Source: Butyrivibrio sp. FCS014
GTDB lineage: Bacteria; Bacillota; Clostridia; Lachnospirales; Lachnospiraceae
NCBI RefSeq assembly: GCF_000526935.1
Contig: NZ_JAHA01000019.1
Span: forward strand, 1 to 64,000
Direction of reading: 5' to 3'
Length of the DNA: 64,000 bases
Shown: one piece after another, positions 27,514 to 36,279 of the stretch
How the letters are laid out: the number at the start of each line of letters is the position of its first letter
Position numbering within the stretch: position 1 is the first letter of the stretch
The notes under the pieces: model-generated
Told to the model about the DNA's origin: nothing
What the model saw: the letters and a program-made list of their open reading frames with translations, nothing else
The model's database searches: none
Translations under genes and position numbers: made by a program

Positions 27514-27870
27514 CTACTTCTTTTTCTCACTCTTAAATTTTTCAAGGATATCCTTGAAACTTAAGGCATCTTCAGGTCCATCCTCCTTGAAAACAAGGTC
27601 CTCCTTGGATATATCCCCTAAAAATGTTACTTCATCTTTGCCCACGGCAATAGCAAAGTACCTCTGCCCTACCCGGACTATCTGAATATACTTTGTAGTT
27701 GATATCCTGGCAGTCTCCAGGATCTCTATGTTACCGGTAGAGGTCTTTTCCTTCTGGTAGCCTGCCATCCATTTGGTAAAAAAGTAGGTGGCAGCCAGTA
27801 CGATTACGAATACCAGTAACATAGTCACGAACTGCAAAAAAGAATTCATTCCCCTAAATATGCTCCCCAA
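27514..27870 (-). CDS. fliO: flagellar protein FliO
   Basis: Assembly factor for FliP. 118 residues: an N-terminal membrane helix (F-V-T-M-L-L-V-F-V-I-V-L-A-A-T-Y-F) and a short cytoplasmic domain with V-G-Q-R-Y-F-A-I-A-V-G-K-D-E-V. It sits between fliY and fliP with no gaps. Sequence conservation in FliO is weak, so position carries much of the weight. Confidence 0.88.
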   Translation of the reverse strand: MGSIFRGMNSFLQFVTMLLVFVIVLAATYFFTKWMAGYQKEKTSTGNIEILETARISTTKYIQIVRVGQRYFAIAVGKDEVTFLGDISKEDLVFKEDGPEDALSFKDILEKFKSEKKK

Positions 27871-29118
27871 TCACTGTACAATTTCAGTTACACGGACGCC
27901 AAAACTTTCTTCGATAACTACTACTTCTCCCTTGGCTACAAACTTGCCGTTAACAAGAACATCCACAGGCTCACCGGCAACCTTATCAAGCTCGATGATG
28001 GTACCCGGCGCAAAATCAAGGATATCTGAAATAGGCTTAGCTGTTCGTCCAAGCTCAACAGTAACTTCAAGCGGTACATCTTTGATGATTCCAATGTTCT
28101 CCCCGCCTGCCATAATGGTGGTTCCGCCTGCGAAGGTCTGGAACTGGGCCGGCTGGATGTTCATATTCATCATCTGAGGTGTCATCTGCATCTGAGGCAT
28201 AGCCATCTGGGGCATTCCCATCTGTGGCATTGCCATCTGCGGCATAGGCTGTGCCATCATGGAAGGATCCATTGCAGGCATAGGAGAAGGTGCCGGTGCA
28301 GGCATGGGCTCCGGTGCAGGTGCGGGCGCAGGTGCCGGTGCAGGCTCGGGTTCTGAGGATGTGGCATCTCCTGCAATGACCGTATCCTTAAGAGCCTTGG
28401 CAAAGTCAATGGGATACAGCTGCATAAGAGTTGAATCCACAAGATCTCCCACCTGCATCTTGAAGGAAATCTTAACGAAGGTTCCCGTCAAGAATTCTGC
28501 AATATCAGAAGGATCATTGTTGATCATATCCAGCAGTGTAGCCTGAGGCGGACTGATATCAACCTTCTGATTGATCATGGTGGAAAGAGATGTGGCAGCA
28601 GCACCCATCATCTGGTTCATAGCCTCAGAGATGGCTGACAGCTGAAGTTCTCCGATCTCACCGTCTGTATTGGTTCCGTCACCACCCATCATAAGGTCGG
28701 TGATGACCATTACATCGTGTTCCTTAAGAATAAGAATATTGGTTCCGTCAAGACCTACAGTATATTTGATCTGGATAAATACACAGGGCCTCTCATAGTT
28801 GTCGATGACATTCTCCCAGTTGGCAAGTTCAACCTGAGGTGTTGTGATATTTACCTTCTGATTAACCAGTGAATACAGCGTAGTAGCTGAAGATCCCATA
28901 CTGATATTGGCTACTTCACCAATGGCATCCTTTTCAGAGTCAGTCAGAAGAGTCTCATCAATATTACCTCCCCCTATAGGCGGTGATGCGGCAGCAGCTT
29001 CCGCCGGTGCCTCCATACCAGAATCTACAGGAGCATCTGCAGGCGCAGCGTCCCCACCGGAAGTATCCATACCGGCTAACAAAGCATTAATTTCGTCCTG
29101 AGATAACATTCCATCCAT
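27871..29118 (-). CDS. fliY: flagellar motor switch phosphatase FliY (FliN-like C-terminus)
   Basis: C-ring protein that also dephosphorylates CheY-P. The N-terminal peptide L-S-Q-D-E-I-N-A-L-L resembles the FliM CheY-binding motif. A CheC-like domain (about residues 50-245) has two E-x3-N type motifs (E-V-A-N-I-S-M-G, E-A-M-N-Q-M-M-G). A Pro/Ala then Met/Pro/Gln-rich linker (about 250-320) leads to the FliN/SpoA domain (V-P-L-E-V-T-V-E-L-G-R-T, I-I-E-L-D-K-V-A-G-E-P-V-D-V-L-V-N). 415 residues. In many clostridia cheY follows fliY; here fliO follows instead. Confidence 0.95.
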   Translation of the reverse strand: MDGMLSQDEINALLAGMDTSGGDAAPADAPVDSGMEAPAEAAAASPPIGGGNIDETLLTDSEKDAIGEVANISMGSSATTLYSLVNQKVNITTPQVELANWENVIDNYERPCVFIQIKYTVGLDGTNILILKEHDVMVITDLMMGGDGTNTDGEIGELQLSAISEAMNQMMGAAATSLSTMINQKVDISPPQATLLDMINNDPSDIAEFLTGTFVKISFKMQVGDLVDSTLMQLYPIDFAKALKDTVIAGDATSSEPEPAPAPAPAPAPEPMPAPAPSPMPAMDPSMMAQPMPQMAMPQMGMPQMAMPQMQMTPQMMNMNIQPAQFQTFAGGTTIMAGGENIGIIKDVPLEVTVELGRTAKPISDILDFAPGTIIELDKVAGEPVDVLVNGKFVAKGEVVVIEESFGVRVTEIVQ

Positions 29119-29122
29119 GCTC

Positions 29123-30106
29123 CTACTCTTCCTCCTCTCTTACAACCGACGTTATACGTACGGCATATTTATCTTTTGCGGTACCGGGCAAAGCTGTGAA
29201 TTTATATATATTGCCCACGTAAACCTGCATATCTGTATTAACTCTGTTATCAAGTCTGATAATATCTCCCGCCTGCAAATGTACAAAGTCATTGACCGAT
29301 ACATTGCACTTGCCAAGGATTGCCTTAACAGGCACATCCACATGCCTTACCATAGCTTCCAGATTCTCCTTGTAATCCTCTTCCGCATTCTTCTGCATTG
29401 TGGAGAACCAGAACTTGGTATTCAGCTTGTCCATAACACTCTCTAAAGTGAAATATGGAAGACACACATTCATAAGTCCCTCTGTATCACCGATCTTAAT
29501 ATTCAGTGTTACAATGGCGATCATGTCTGTGGGAGAAATAACCTGGGCGAACTGCGGGTTGGTCTCAATCCTCTCCATTACAGGATTGATGGCAACTACG
29601 TTCTGCCATGGCTCCACCATAAGCTGCATGCATATGGTTACAAGCTTCTCTATAAGCGGCATTTCAATATCAGTAAAAGGTCTTGGCTTATCAAGGCCGG
29701 TGCCTTCTCCTCCAAGCATTCTGTCTATGAAGGAAAAGCCTATATTGGCCTGCAGCTCAAGAATGATCGTTCCCTGCAGCGGGAGGAAACTGATAACTCC
29801 CAAAATAACAGGATTCGACAAGGCATTGCTGAACTCCGAATAAGTAACAGTCTCAGAGTTGGCTACAGATACCTGTACATTCTTTCGCAGATAAAGAGGT
29901 AACGTGGTAGATAGCAGTCGTCCGTAATGTTCGTAGATCATCTCCAGCGTTCGAAGATGTTCCTTTGAGAACTTGGCCGGACGTTTAAAGTCATAATCCT
30001 TGACCTTTTTCTCGTCCGAGGCCTGCATCTGATCCACATCGAGCTCACCTGTACTGAGTGCTGAAAGCAGACTATCTATTTCGCTTTGTGACAGTACTTC
30101 ACTCAA
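29123..30106 (-). CDS. fliM: flagellar motor switch protein FliM
   Basis: C-ring component that binds CheY-P. The N-terminal CheY-binding peptide L-S-Q-S-E-I-D-S-L-L-S-A-L is present, then the middle CheC-like domain (Y-E-H-Y-G-R-L-L-S-T, I-D-R-M-L-G-G-E-G) and a C-terminal SpoA domain (V-D-V-P-V-K-A-I-L-G, L-Q-A-G-D-I-I-R-L-D). 327 residues, ending in an E-E-E tail. fliY starts 4 nt downstream of its stop. Confidence 0.97.
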   Translation of the reverse strand: MSEVLSQSEIDSLLSALSTGELDVDQMQASDEKKVKDYDFKRPAKFSKEHLRTLEMIYEHYGRLLSTTLPLYLRKNVQVSVANSETVTYSEFSNALSNPVILGVISFLPLQGTIILELQANIGFSFIDRMLGGEGTGLDKPRPFTDIEMPLIEKLVTICMQLMVEPWQNVVAINPVMERIETNPQFAQVISPTDMIAIVTLNIKIGDTEGLMNVCLPYFTLESVMDKLNTKFWFSTMQKNAEEDYKENLEAMVRHVDVPVKAILGKCNVSVNDFVHLQAGDIIRLDNRVNTDMQVYVGNIYKFTALPGTAKDKYAVRITSVVREEEE

Positions 30107-30147
30107 AACGTATCTCCTCTCAATTTAGTCAGCTTTTAGTCAGTCCA

Positions 30148-30687
30148 TCAGGAAAAGATAACTTTACTGAAGCTCACACTGTAGATAAAGTTTGAGCCAA
30201 ACAGTTCCTGAATGGCATCAAGGATTTCTGTCTGTATACCTTCCGTGTCAGCCTGAATCTCTTCCATGGAATGTGCAGAGATCACATCATTAACCTTGGA
30301 CTTCATAAGTTCCTTCATGCTGGTAAGCTTCTCTTCGGTACCCATGGTGGCGTAATCCGGTGAAGCTGTGTTCATGGAGAAAACGATATCAACAACCATG
30401 ATATGGCTGGATCCGTCGGAGCTGGGTTTCAAATTGATCATCATCTCATCGTCACCGGCCAGGTTGAATACTGCCAGGTCAGTAACAGCAACGTTGCCTG
30501 ATGCGGAGCCGGAAAATCCTCCGGTATTGCCGCCGTTAGCTTCAAGTTCAAGAGCTCCCGCAATGTCAGAGATAAGCTTTGCTGTCTGAGAGTTAGTGGT
30601 CATGACACTTAGCATCATGAATCCGGTCATGGCAAGGTTAACTATTACAAGTGCCAGGATAATGATCGCTAAAAGATTCTTTTTCAT
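30148..30687 (-). CDS. fliL: flagellar basal body-associated protein FliL
   Basis: Single-pass protein around the stator; it supports motor output. 179 residues: an N-terminal membrane helix (L-A-I-I-I-L-A-L-V-I-V-N-L-A-M) and an extracytoplasmic domain with K-S-K-V-N-D-V-I-S-A-H-S and the C-terminal F-I-Y-S-V-S-F-S-K. It lies between motB and fliM. FliL diverges widely, so the name rests partly on position. Confidence 0.88.
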   Translation of the reverse strand: MKKNLLAIIILALVIVNLAMTGFMMLSVMTTNSQTAKLISDIAGALELEANGGNTGGFSGSASGNVAVTDLAVFNLAGDDEMMINLKPSSDGSSHIMVVDIVFSMNTASPDYATMGTEEKLTSMKELMKSKVNDVISAHSMEEIQADTEGIQTEILDAIQELFGSNFIYSVSFSKVIFS

Positions 30688-30708
30688 AAGATTTATTCTC
30701 CTTACGCT

Positions 30709-31539
30709 TTAATATGAAGCACTAAGTGGATTGTAGATCTTTATTTCAACACGTCTGTTTCTGGCTCTGCCTTCATCCGTAGAATTGTCGGCTATGGGGT
30801 CATACTGTCCTCTTCCTGTATGAACAAGATTGGAAGGGTCAAGGTTTGTGTTCTCCGTAAGGTAATAGAAAATGGTAAGAGCTCTTCCGGCACTCAGTTC
30901 ATCATTGTTGGCATATTTGCCGCCGCCTGACATGGGAACATTGTCCGTATGGCCTTCTATCTCTATTGTTCCTCCGGCATAGGTCTCAAGTATCTGACCC
31001 ACCTTTTCTATAACCGGAAGGGCATCTTCCTTGATATCCGTCTTACCTGAATCAAAGAGAATTGCTCCCTGGATCGTAAGCTGTACATACTGGCTGGTAT
31101 AGTTAAGAGATACCACATCATCGATGGCTCCGTTCTCAAGAGCATCTTCTATTTTGCCCGCCAGTTCCTCGGAAGCTTCCAGCTGCTCTTTCTCAGCAGC
31201 TTCCAAAAGCTCTTCCTGTTCCATATCCTCTGCTTCCCTGTCTTCCTGCTTGGTCTTGTCTTCCTGAGCAATACCCATGGAAGTCACATAAGCGGAAAGC
31301 TGCGTCAGCTGGGATATACCGTCTCCAATAAGAGCTCCCTGGCCTATGGCCATCTCACCGCCGTTAAAGATACCGAATGCAGAACTGAATGAAGCAGCAA
31401 CCTCTTCAAACTTGGCTGCATCCATATTAGCCATTGAGAAAAGCAAAACGAAGAAGCAAAGGAGCAGGTTCATCAGATCTCCGAAGGTACCCTGCCACGC
31501 CGGCAAGCCGGGTTTTATTTCTTCCTGTCTTTTTGCCAT
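30709..31539 (-). CDS. motB: flagellar stator protein MotB
   Basis: Peptidoglycan-binding stator subunit. The N-terminal helix holds the proton-channel Asp in T-F-G-D-L-M-N-L-L-L-C-F-F-V-L-L-F-S-M (Asp 21). The C-terminal OmpA-like domain has I-E-G-H-T-D-N-V-P and E-L-S-A-G-R-A. A coiled, Glu/Gln-rich linker (about residues 95-135) joins them. 276 residues. motA and motB overlap at the stop/start. Confidence 0.96.
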   Translation of the reverse strand: MAKRQEEIKPGLPAWQGTFGDLMNLLLCFFVLLFSMANMDAAKFEEVAASFSSAFGIFNGGEMAIGQGALIGDGISQLTQLSAYVTSMGIAQEDKTKQEDREAEDMEQEELLEAAEKEQLEASEELAGKIEDALENGAIDDVVSLNYTSQYVQLTIQGAILFDSGKTDIKEDALPVIEKVGQILETYAGGTIEIEGHTDNVPMSGGGKYANNDELSAGRALTIFYYLTENTNLDPSNLVHTGRGQYDPIADNSTDEGRARNRRVEIKIYNPLSASY

Positions 31540-32342
31540 TATTCTCCGCCTCCGTCGCCGCTGCCGTTCTCGGCCTCGTAAGCTGCCCTGTCAGCAGGTG
31601 ACAGGAATGATTTAAGCTTCTCTTCTGTAACACGAGGGTTCTCACCTGCCTGGATTGAGAGAAGTCCCTCTATAACAATGCTCTTAAGCATATATTCCGC
31701 ATTACTTCTTGCCTTGAGCTTGTTCTCTGCAGGATAGCAGAACCAGTTGGCAAGAACGGAACCGTAGAATGTCGTAATGAGGGCAACCGCCATGGAAGGT
31801 CCGATTGACGAAGGGTCCGACATGTTCTGAAGCATAAGAACCAGACCCAGCAGGGTTCCGATCATACCCCAGGAAGGTCCCATTCCGGCAACATCGCCAA
31901 AGAATGAATAATTGGATTTATGGCGCTCAGCCATGGCATCTATTTCAGCTTCAAGAATGCTCTTAACAAGTTCAGGCTCTGTACCGTCGACTATAAGCAT
32001 GACACCCTTTTTCATGAAGGCATCCTCAAGACCGCCGGCAGCTTCTTCAAGAGCAAGAAGTCCTTCCTTTCTTGCTGTATTGGAAAGATCAATTATGGAC
32101 TTGATAACAGACTTTGTATCATCATTGGGCATCTTGAATATCAGTGTGTATGACTTAAGTCCGCTGAGGAAACTGGGAAGGCTTCGTGATCCCAGAACCG
32201 CCATGAACGCTCCGCCGAATGTGATCATGGCCGAAGGAGCATCCAGGAAGTACTTTACACCTGTGATTCCCGCAGAAAATACAATACTGAGGATCATGAA
32301 TATGAAACATAATCCTACTCCAAGCAATGACGCAATATCCAC
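31539..32342 (-). CDS. motA: flagellar stator protein MotA
   Basis: Four-helix stator subunit forming the ion channel with MotB. 267 residues, with the N-terminal helix, F-G-G-A-F-M-A-V-L-G-S, the charged cytoplasmic loop, and P-S-W-G-M-I-G-T-L-L-G-L-V-L-M-L and A-L-I-T-T-F-Y-G-S-V-L-A-N of the last helices. The Asp/Glu-rich C-terminus ends G-D-G-G-G-E. It starts about 50 nt after flbD. Confidence 0.97.
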   Translation of the reverse strand: MDIASLLGVGLCFIFMILSIVFSAGITGVKYFLDAPSAMITFGGAFMAVLGSRSLPSFLSGLKSYTLIFKMPNDDTKSVIKSIIDLSNTARKEGLLALEEAAGGLEDAFMKKGVMLIVDGTEPELVKSILEAEIDAMAERHKSNYSFFGDVAGMGPSWGMIGTLLGLVLMLQNMSDPSSIGPSMAVALITTFYGSVLANWFCYPAENKLKARSNAEYMLKSIVIEGLLSIQAGENPRVTEEKLKSFLSPADRAAYEAENGSGDGGGE

Positions 32343-32391
32343 AAAAATACCTCCTTGTTATATAGAAAGCTGCTTGCTGATCATTTACGTA

Positions 32392-32565
32392 TTAATCATT
32401 ACCTATTATTCTGATGATCTCTTCAGGACTCTCTTTCACCAGAAGTTTCCTTCCGGAGTACAAAATCAGGACTGTATCAGGCGTAGCCTCAACAGTCTCG
32501 ATAAAATCACTGTTAACAAGAATCCTTCTTGTATCCATCTTTGTAAGTTCTATAAGTTTACTCAT
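32392..32565 (-). CDS. flbD: FlbD-family flagellar protein
   Basis: Small protein (57 residues from the ATG at 32565) with the family pattern I-L-V-N-S-D-F-I-E-T-V-E-A-T-P-D-T-V-L-I-L-Y-S-G-R-K-L-L-V-K-E-S. Its role is unknown; this is not the Caulobacter transcription factor of the same name. The frame is open further upstream to 32679, but the family begins at about this Met, and no ribosome site supports the longer start. It is the first gene after the terminator downstream of flgE and probably leads the motAB-fliL transcript. Confidence 0.85.
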   Translation of the reverse strand: MSKLIELTKMDTRRILVNSDFIETVEATPDTVLILYSGRKLLVKESPEEIIRIIGND

Positions 32566-32786
32566 AATTTCACTATTTAGAAATATTTCACCGATATTTG
32601 AAACTTTATTTCCGCATACTATTATTTTAACACTTAATACACCCAAAATCTGCTGCTTACGTTCACATTTTGGACACATTTGAACTATAATTTCATTTGT
32701 TGGGAAGCTTGATGAAATTTTATTTAGAACATCCTGTCTTCCCCCAACACACCATCCATGAAGATTGCCAAAGAGAATTATGGCAT

Positions 32787-32833
32787 AATACTACATATTG
32801 TGGTATTTAAATAATTGTACCACTATTTGTCAA
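32787..32833 (-). promoter_or_regulatory. possible flbD-motAB promoter with overlapping palindromes
   Basis: A TTGACA box (32833-32828) is followed after 17 nt by TTAAAT (32810-32805), pointing at flbD. Two imperfect palindromes overlap this area: 32787-32807 (AATAC...GTATT) and 32801-32822 (TGGTA-N12-TACCA). The -10 box is weak. The spacing between promoter and gene (about 240 nt) is long. Nothing else is seen in the 32566-32870 gap. Confidence 0.45.
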
Positions 32834-32870
32834 AGATAAATAGCCTTTTTTGAAAATTAGATAATAAAAA

Positions 32871-32907
32871 TGGACCCCTTGGGCATAGTTTCGGTCCAAG
32901 GGGTCCA
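32871..32907 (-). terminator. terminator downstream of flgE
   Basis: Perfect 12-bp arms, TGGACCCCTTGG and its complement, with a 13-nt loop, are followed on the minus strand by TTTTTATT. A T-run also follows on the plus strand (about 32914-32921), so it may work both ways. It splits the flagellar cluster into fliK-flgD-flgE and flbD onward. Confidence 0.85.
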
Positions 32908-33013
32908 TCCCATATTTTTTTAGTGATCTGTTCCTTCCGTGTACAGTTATTATTCTACTTGTAACGAAGGTTCTATTCTATGGGAATTCTATGAAACTTT
33001 AATTAAATAATTA

Positions 33014-36000
33014 TTATCTCTTGAGGTTTGTAAGCTCCTCGAGAAGTGTATCGGATACTGTGATGATACGGCTGTTAGCCTGGAATCCACGCTGTGTTGT
33101 GATCATCTCGGTAAACTGTGCCGAAAGGTCTACGTTGGACATTTCCAGAACACCGGTGTTCATGTAGCCACCGTCAGTGGTGATATCCTGAACTGTAGGA
33201 TCTCCTGAGTTAAGGGTTGATGTATACAGGTTGTCTCCCTCTTTTGAAAGACCGGATGCATTAGCAAACTGAGCTGATGCGATCTGTCCAAGGAGCTTTG
33301 TCTGTCCGTTTGAATATGTTGCGTAGATCTGTCCGTCTGTACTTACGGATACACCGTTCATCTCACCAACCGCACGGCCTGTGTTAAGGCTTCTCTTGTC
33401 TCCCTTTACAGCTTTGATTGTTGAGGAACCGTTGGTGTTGTAGTTTGTAAGAGCTGCGAAATCGATGGTCATGTTTCCGGCCTTATCAGCCTCATCGGGA
33501 TTTGATGCTGATGCCTGGAAACCGAAGGCTTCAAGTCCGGGATAATCCTGGTTGAACTTCATTGTTACAAGGCCGCTCTTTTCGCCGTCTGCTGTTACAA
33601 GCGCACCGTTTGCTGCGTTGAATGCAAGCTGTACAGTGTGATCACCGATTGTAAGCTTGATGCTTCCGTTGTCTGAACCACTGGAGGAGATGATCTCATA
33701 GGTTCCGTCTGTTCCGTATGCATCTGCTGCTTCATCGGAAATTCCGTATACTTTCTTCAAAAGACCTGCTGTATCGGTCTTGGCTGCCTCGAGAAGGTCA
33801 GCGATATTTCCCTTTACGGGAACATCTCCGAATGCACGAAGTGATGTGTAATTTGATGTTCCGTCTCCGTTATCGGCTGCTGTGTACTCATCTGTTGTGT
33901 TCTTGGGATCCTCTGTTACATTGTGGGAAATGCTTACAAGTCCGTCTCCTGAGAAGGAAATCTTGTAATCATAACCTTCGATGTTGTTAAGAAGATTCTG
34001 AACGTCCTCATTGGTTGAGAATACATTTGTAAGGATCTCTTTGTAAACATTGCTATCCTCTGTGAACATTCCGGCATTGGATGTAAGGGAATAAGCCTTT
34101 GCATACTTGTTGCTGTCAGTGTTCTTATATACGTAGGAAGGAGATGTTGTAGGAATCTCATAAGGAGCCTGAAGGCTTCCTTCTGCCTCGTTCTTAAGCT
34201 TGAAAGTTGTATCCCATGCAATAGGATTCTGTGCGTACTGCTTTGTGGGATAATCGATGATAAAAGCAGGTGTTCCTGATACTGATCCAAGGAAGAAGCT
34301 GATATCACTTCTGTCTCCTGTGTAACCGCCGATTTCCTCGGTGGAAATTGTATCCATCTGTCCATTCACCCAGGTTGAAATCTGGCTTGCTGTATCCCTG
34401 ATGTCCTGTGCAGTAACTCCGTTTTCGTTAAGCAGGTCTGCGTAAGGAGCAAAAGCTGCATCATCCATACCGCTTACTTCAGTAAGAAGTGCAAGAGTAA
34501 GATTTGCTGTTCCGGGATGTTCTGTGGAAATAATGTCATAAAGGCAATCATAACTTGTCTGAGAAAGATAGTTTGGATCACTTGTGTCTGTAGTATTTAC
34601 TGCATAGTTGGTTGTTGTATCCTTGGTCTCAAGTCCTTCGTTGAGGATTGTCAGAACCTTTGTTGTTCCGTTGTATTTGTAGAACAGCTTATCTTCTGTA
34701 TTGTTTGCAGGATCCTGTGCCTTCCATGCATCAATTGCTGCCTGAAGAGTTGTGCCGTTTCCGTCATCGAAGTAATCCTTCTCATTTGCTGTTACAAGAG
34801 CTGACGCCTGATAAGACTGTCTCTCTGCTGATGTAGCAACAAGGCCAAGCTTCTTCTGGATAGCAATGCTTCCGCTTGCATATGTGTAAGTATAGTCTGA
34901 GCTTACATAAGTTGCTGCATTGGAAATTCCGAATACAGTTGTGAGGTAATCTGCATTGAGATCTCCTGCATTTCCGTTTGAATCAGGGATGAGGTAGGAA
35001 GATCTTGTTGCAGGATCAACGAAGTACTTATCGCTGGTTGATGAGAAAGCATAGTTTGCTGTAGCATATGCTCCGTTGGAAACATCATTCTGTGTATAGG
35101 AAATTGTGATGGCTCCGGTTGTAGGGTTGATCTCGTAGGTTGCGTTTACCTTATCTGCGTAAGCTGCCTCGTCACCGTCTGTTACGCCATAAGCTGACTT
35201 AAGAAGTCCCTTATAGCTCTTTTTACTTGTGCTGAGAATATCTGCAAGGTTACCGGACTGGGGAACGTTCTCGTACTTAACATCTCCGCCTTCTGCATTG
35301 ATGGTAACGTGCTCGCCGGTTGCATCTGTAACGAATGAGTACTTGGAATCAGCTGCTATATCCTGAGTTCTTGTGGTTGCCTCTGTATCTCCGAAAGTAA
35401 TGTTATCAAGAACGCCTGATCCAAGAGACTTTCCTGTGGAATCAAGTACGTCTGAAAGTGAAAGTGCATAGAGGTGATCTGTTGCTGTATTTTTAAGGAT
35501 GAATTTGCCTGTGTAAAGATATCCCTTGTTGTCATAGAACTCAAGGGTGATGGTCTTACCGTCATCTGAGAGGATGTTAGTATCGTTGTCGTCGATGTTT
35601 CCTGAGAACAGGGATGCTGTTGTGGAAGCAGGTGAATATGTGCTGTTAGCAGCGCTCATGATCTGAAGGCTTGAAAGACCGCCGTTCTTATTGATCGTGA
35701 TGGCACCTGTCTCTCTGTCTTCCTGTGCTACCCAGCCCTGTACAAGATATCCGTTTGACTGCATTGCCAGGTTTCCTGCACCGTCAACGTAGAAAGAACC
35801 GTCTCTTGTATAGAGGTTCTCTGTACCGTTGTTAACGATAAAGAATGAGTTACCTGTGATCATGATATCAAAGGGATTGTTTGTGGTCTGAGTTGCACCC
35901 TGAGATGTAATTGCTGTATTGATAGCACCTGACTTAGCGCCAAGACCGATCTGACGTGCGTTTACACCACCCTTTGTCTCGGTAGCGCCTGATGCGGTCT

Positions 36001-36148
36001 GGGTTGTCTGGTACATAAGGTCTGAAAATGTAATAGACTGGGATTTGAAAGATGTGGTGTTAACATTGGCAATGTTGTTACCAATAACATCCATCTTGGT
36101 CTGATGTGTCTTGAGTCCGGCTACACCAGAATAAAGTGATCTCATCAT
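33014..36148 (-). CDS. flgE: flagellar hook protein FlgE, greatly enlarged (1044 residues)
   Basis: Forms the flexible hook. The N-terminal motif is canonical (L-Y-S-G-V-A-G-L-K-T-H-Q, G-N-N-I-A-N-V-N-T), as is the C-terminus (S-N-V-D-L-S-A-Q-F-T-E-M-I, T-T-Q-R-G-F-Q-A-N-S-R). Most FlgE proteins are about 260-550 residues; here a central insertion of about 600 residues (about 250-860) makes the exposed domains. It contains a repeated module: residues 298-345 (G-N-L-A-D-I-L..Y-G-V..A-T-Y-E-I) and 779-823 (G-N-I-A-D-L-L..Y-G-I..G-T-Y-E-I). It is preceded by a GGAGG site and followed by a strong terminator. Confidence 0.93.
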   Translation of the reverse strand: MMRSLYSGVAGLKTHQTKMDVIGNNIANVNTTSFKSQSITFSDLMYQTTQTASGATETKGGVNARQIGLGAKSGAINTAITSQGATQTTNNPFDIMITGNSFFIVNNGTENLYTRDGSFYVDGAGNLAMQSNGYLVQGWVAQEDRETGAITINKNGGLSSLQIMSAANSTYSPASTTASLFSGNIDDNDTNILSDDGKTITLEFYDNKGYLYTGKFILKNTATDHLYALSLSDVLDSTGKSLGSGVLDNITFGDTEATTRTQDIAADSKYSFVTDATGEHVTINAEGGDVKYENVPQSGNLADILSTSKKSYKGLLKSAYGVTDGDEAAYADKVNATYEINPTTGAITISYTQNDVSNGAYATANYAFSSTSDKYFVDPATRSSYLIPDSNGNAGDLNADYLTTVFGISNAATYVSSDYTYTYASGSIAIQKKLGLVATSAERQSYQASALVTANEKDYFDDGNGTTLQAAIDAWKAQDPANNTEDKLFYKYNGTTKVLTILNEGLETKDTTTNYAVNTTDTSDPNYLSQTSYDCLYDIISTEHPGTANLTLALLTEVSGMDDAAFAPYADLLNENGVTAQDIRDTASQISTWVNGQMDTISTEEIGGYTGDRSDISFFLGSVSGTPAFIIDYPTKQYAQNPIAWDTTFKLKNEAEGSLQAPYEIPTTSPSYVYKNTDSNKYAKAYSLTSNAGMFTEDSNVYKEILTNVFSTNEDVQNLLNNIEGYDYKISFSGDGLVSISHNVTEDPKNTTDEYTAADNGDGTSNYTSLRAFGDVPVKGNIADLLEAAKTDTAGLLKKVYGISDEAADAYGTDGTYEIISSSGSDNGSIKLTIGDHTVQLAFNAANGALVTADGEKSGLVTMKFNQDYPGLEAFGFQASASNPDEADKAGNMTIDFAALTNYNTNGSSTIKAVKGDKRSLNTGRAVGEMNGVSVSTDGQIYATYSNGQTKLLGQIASAQFANASGLSKEGDNLYTSTLNSGDPTVQDITTDGGYMNTGVLEMSNVDLSAQFTEMITTQRGFQANSRIITVSDTLLEELTNLKR

Positions 36149-36279
36149 AAGGCAAAGTCCTCCATCATTTGAAAATATCAGATTTCGGACGAAGCAAGAG
36201 TTTTGCTGTAGATCCCGGCAGTCTGTCCGGGTTCAGAAGATTTCCTGGCGGTGAAACATCGGTCACCGCTTCGGTCCAA

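Noticed and set aside
32912-33013. A plus-strand gene after the terminator at 32871-32907
   Set aside because: The T-run on the plus strand raised the idea of a converging gene, but no plausible plus-strand gene ends there.
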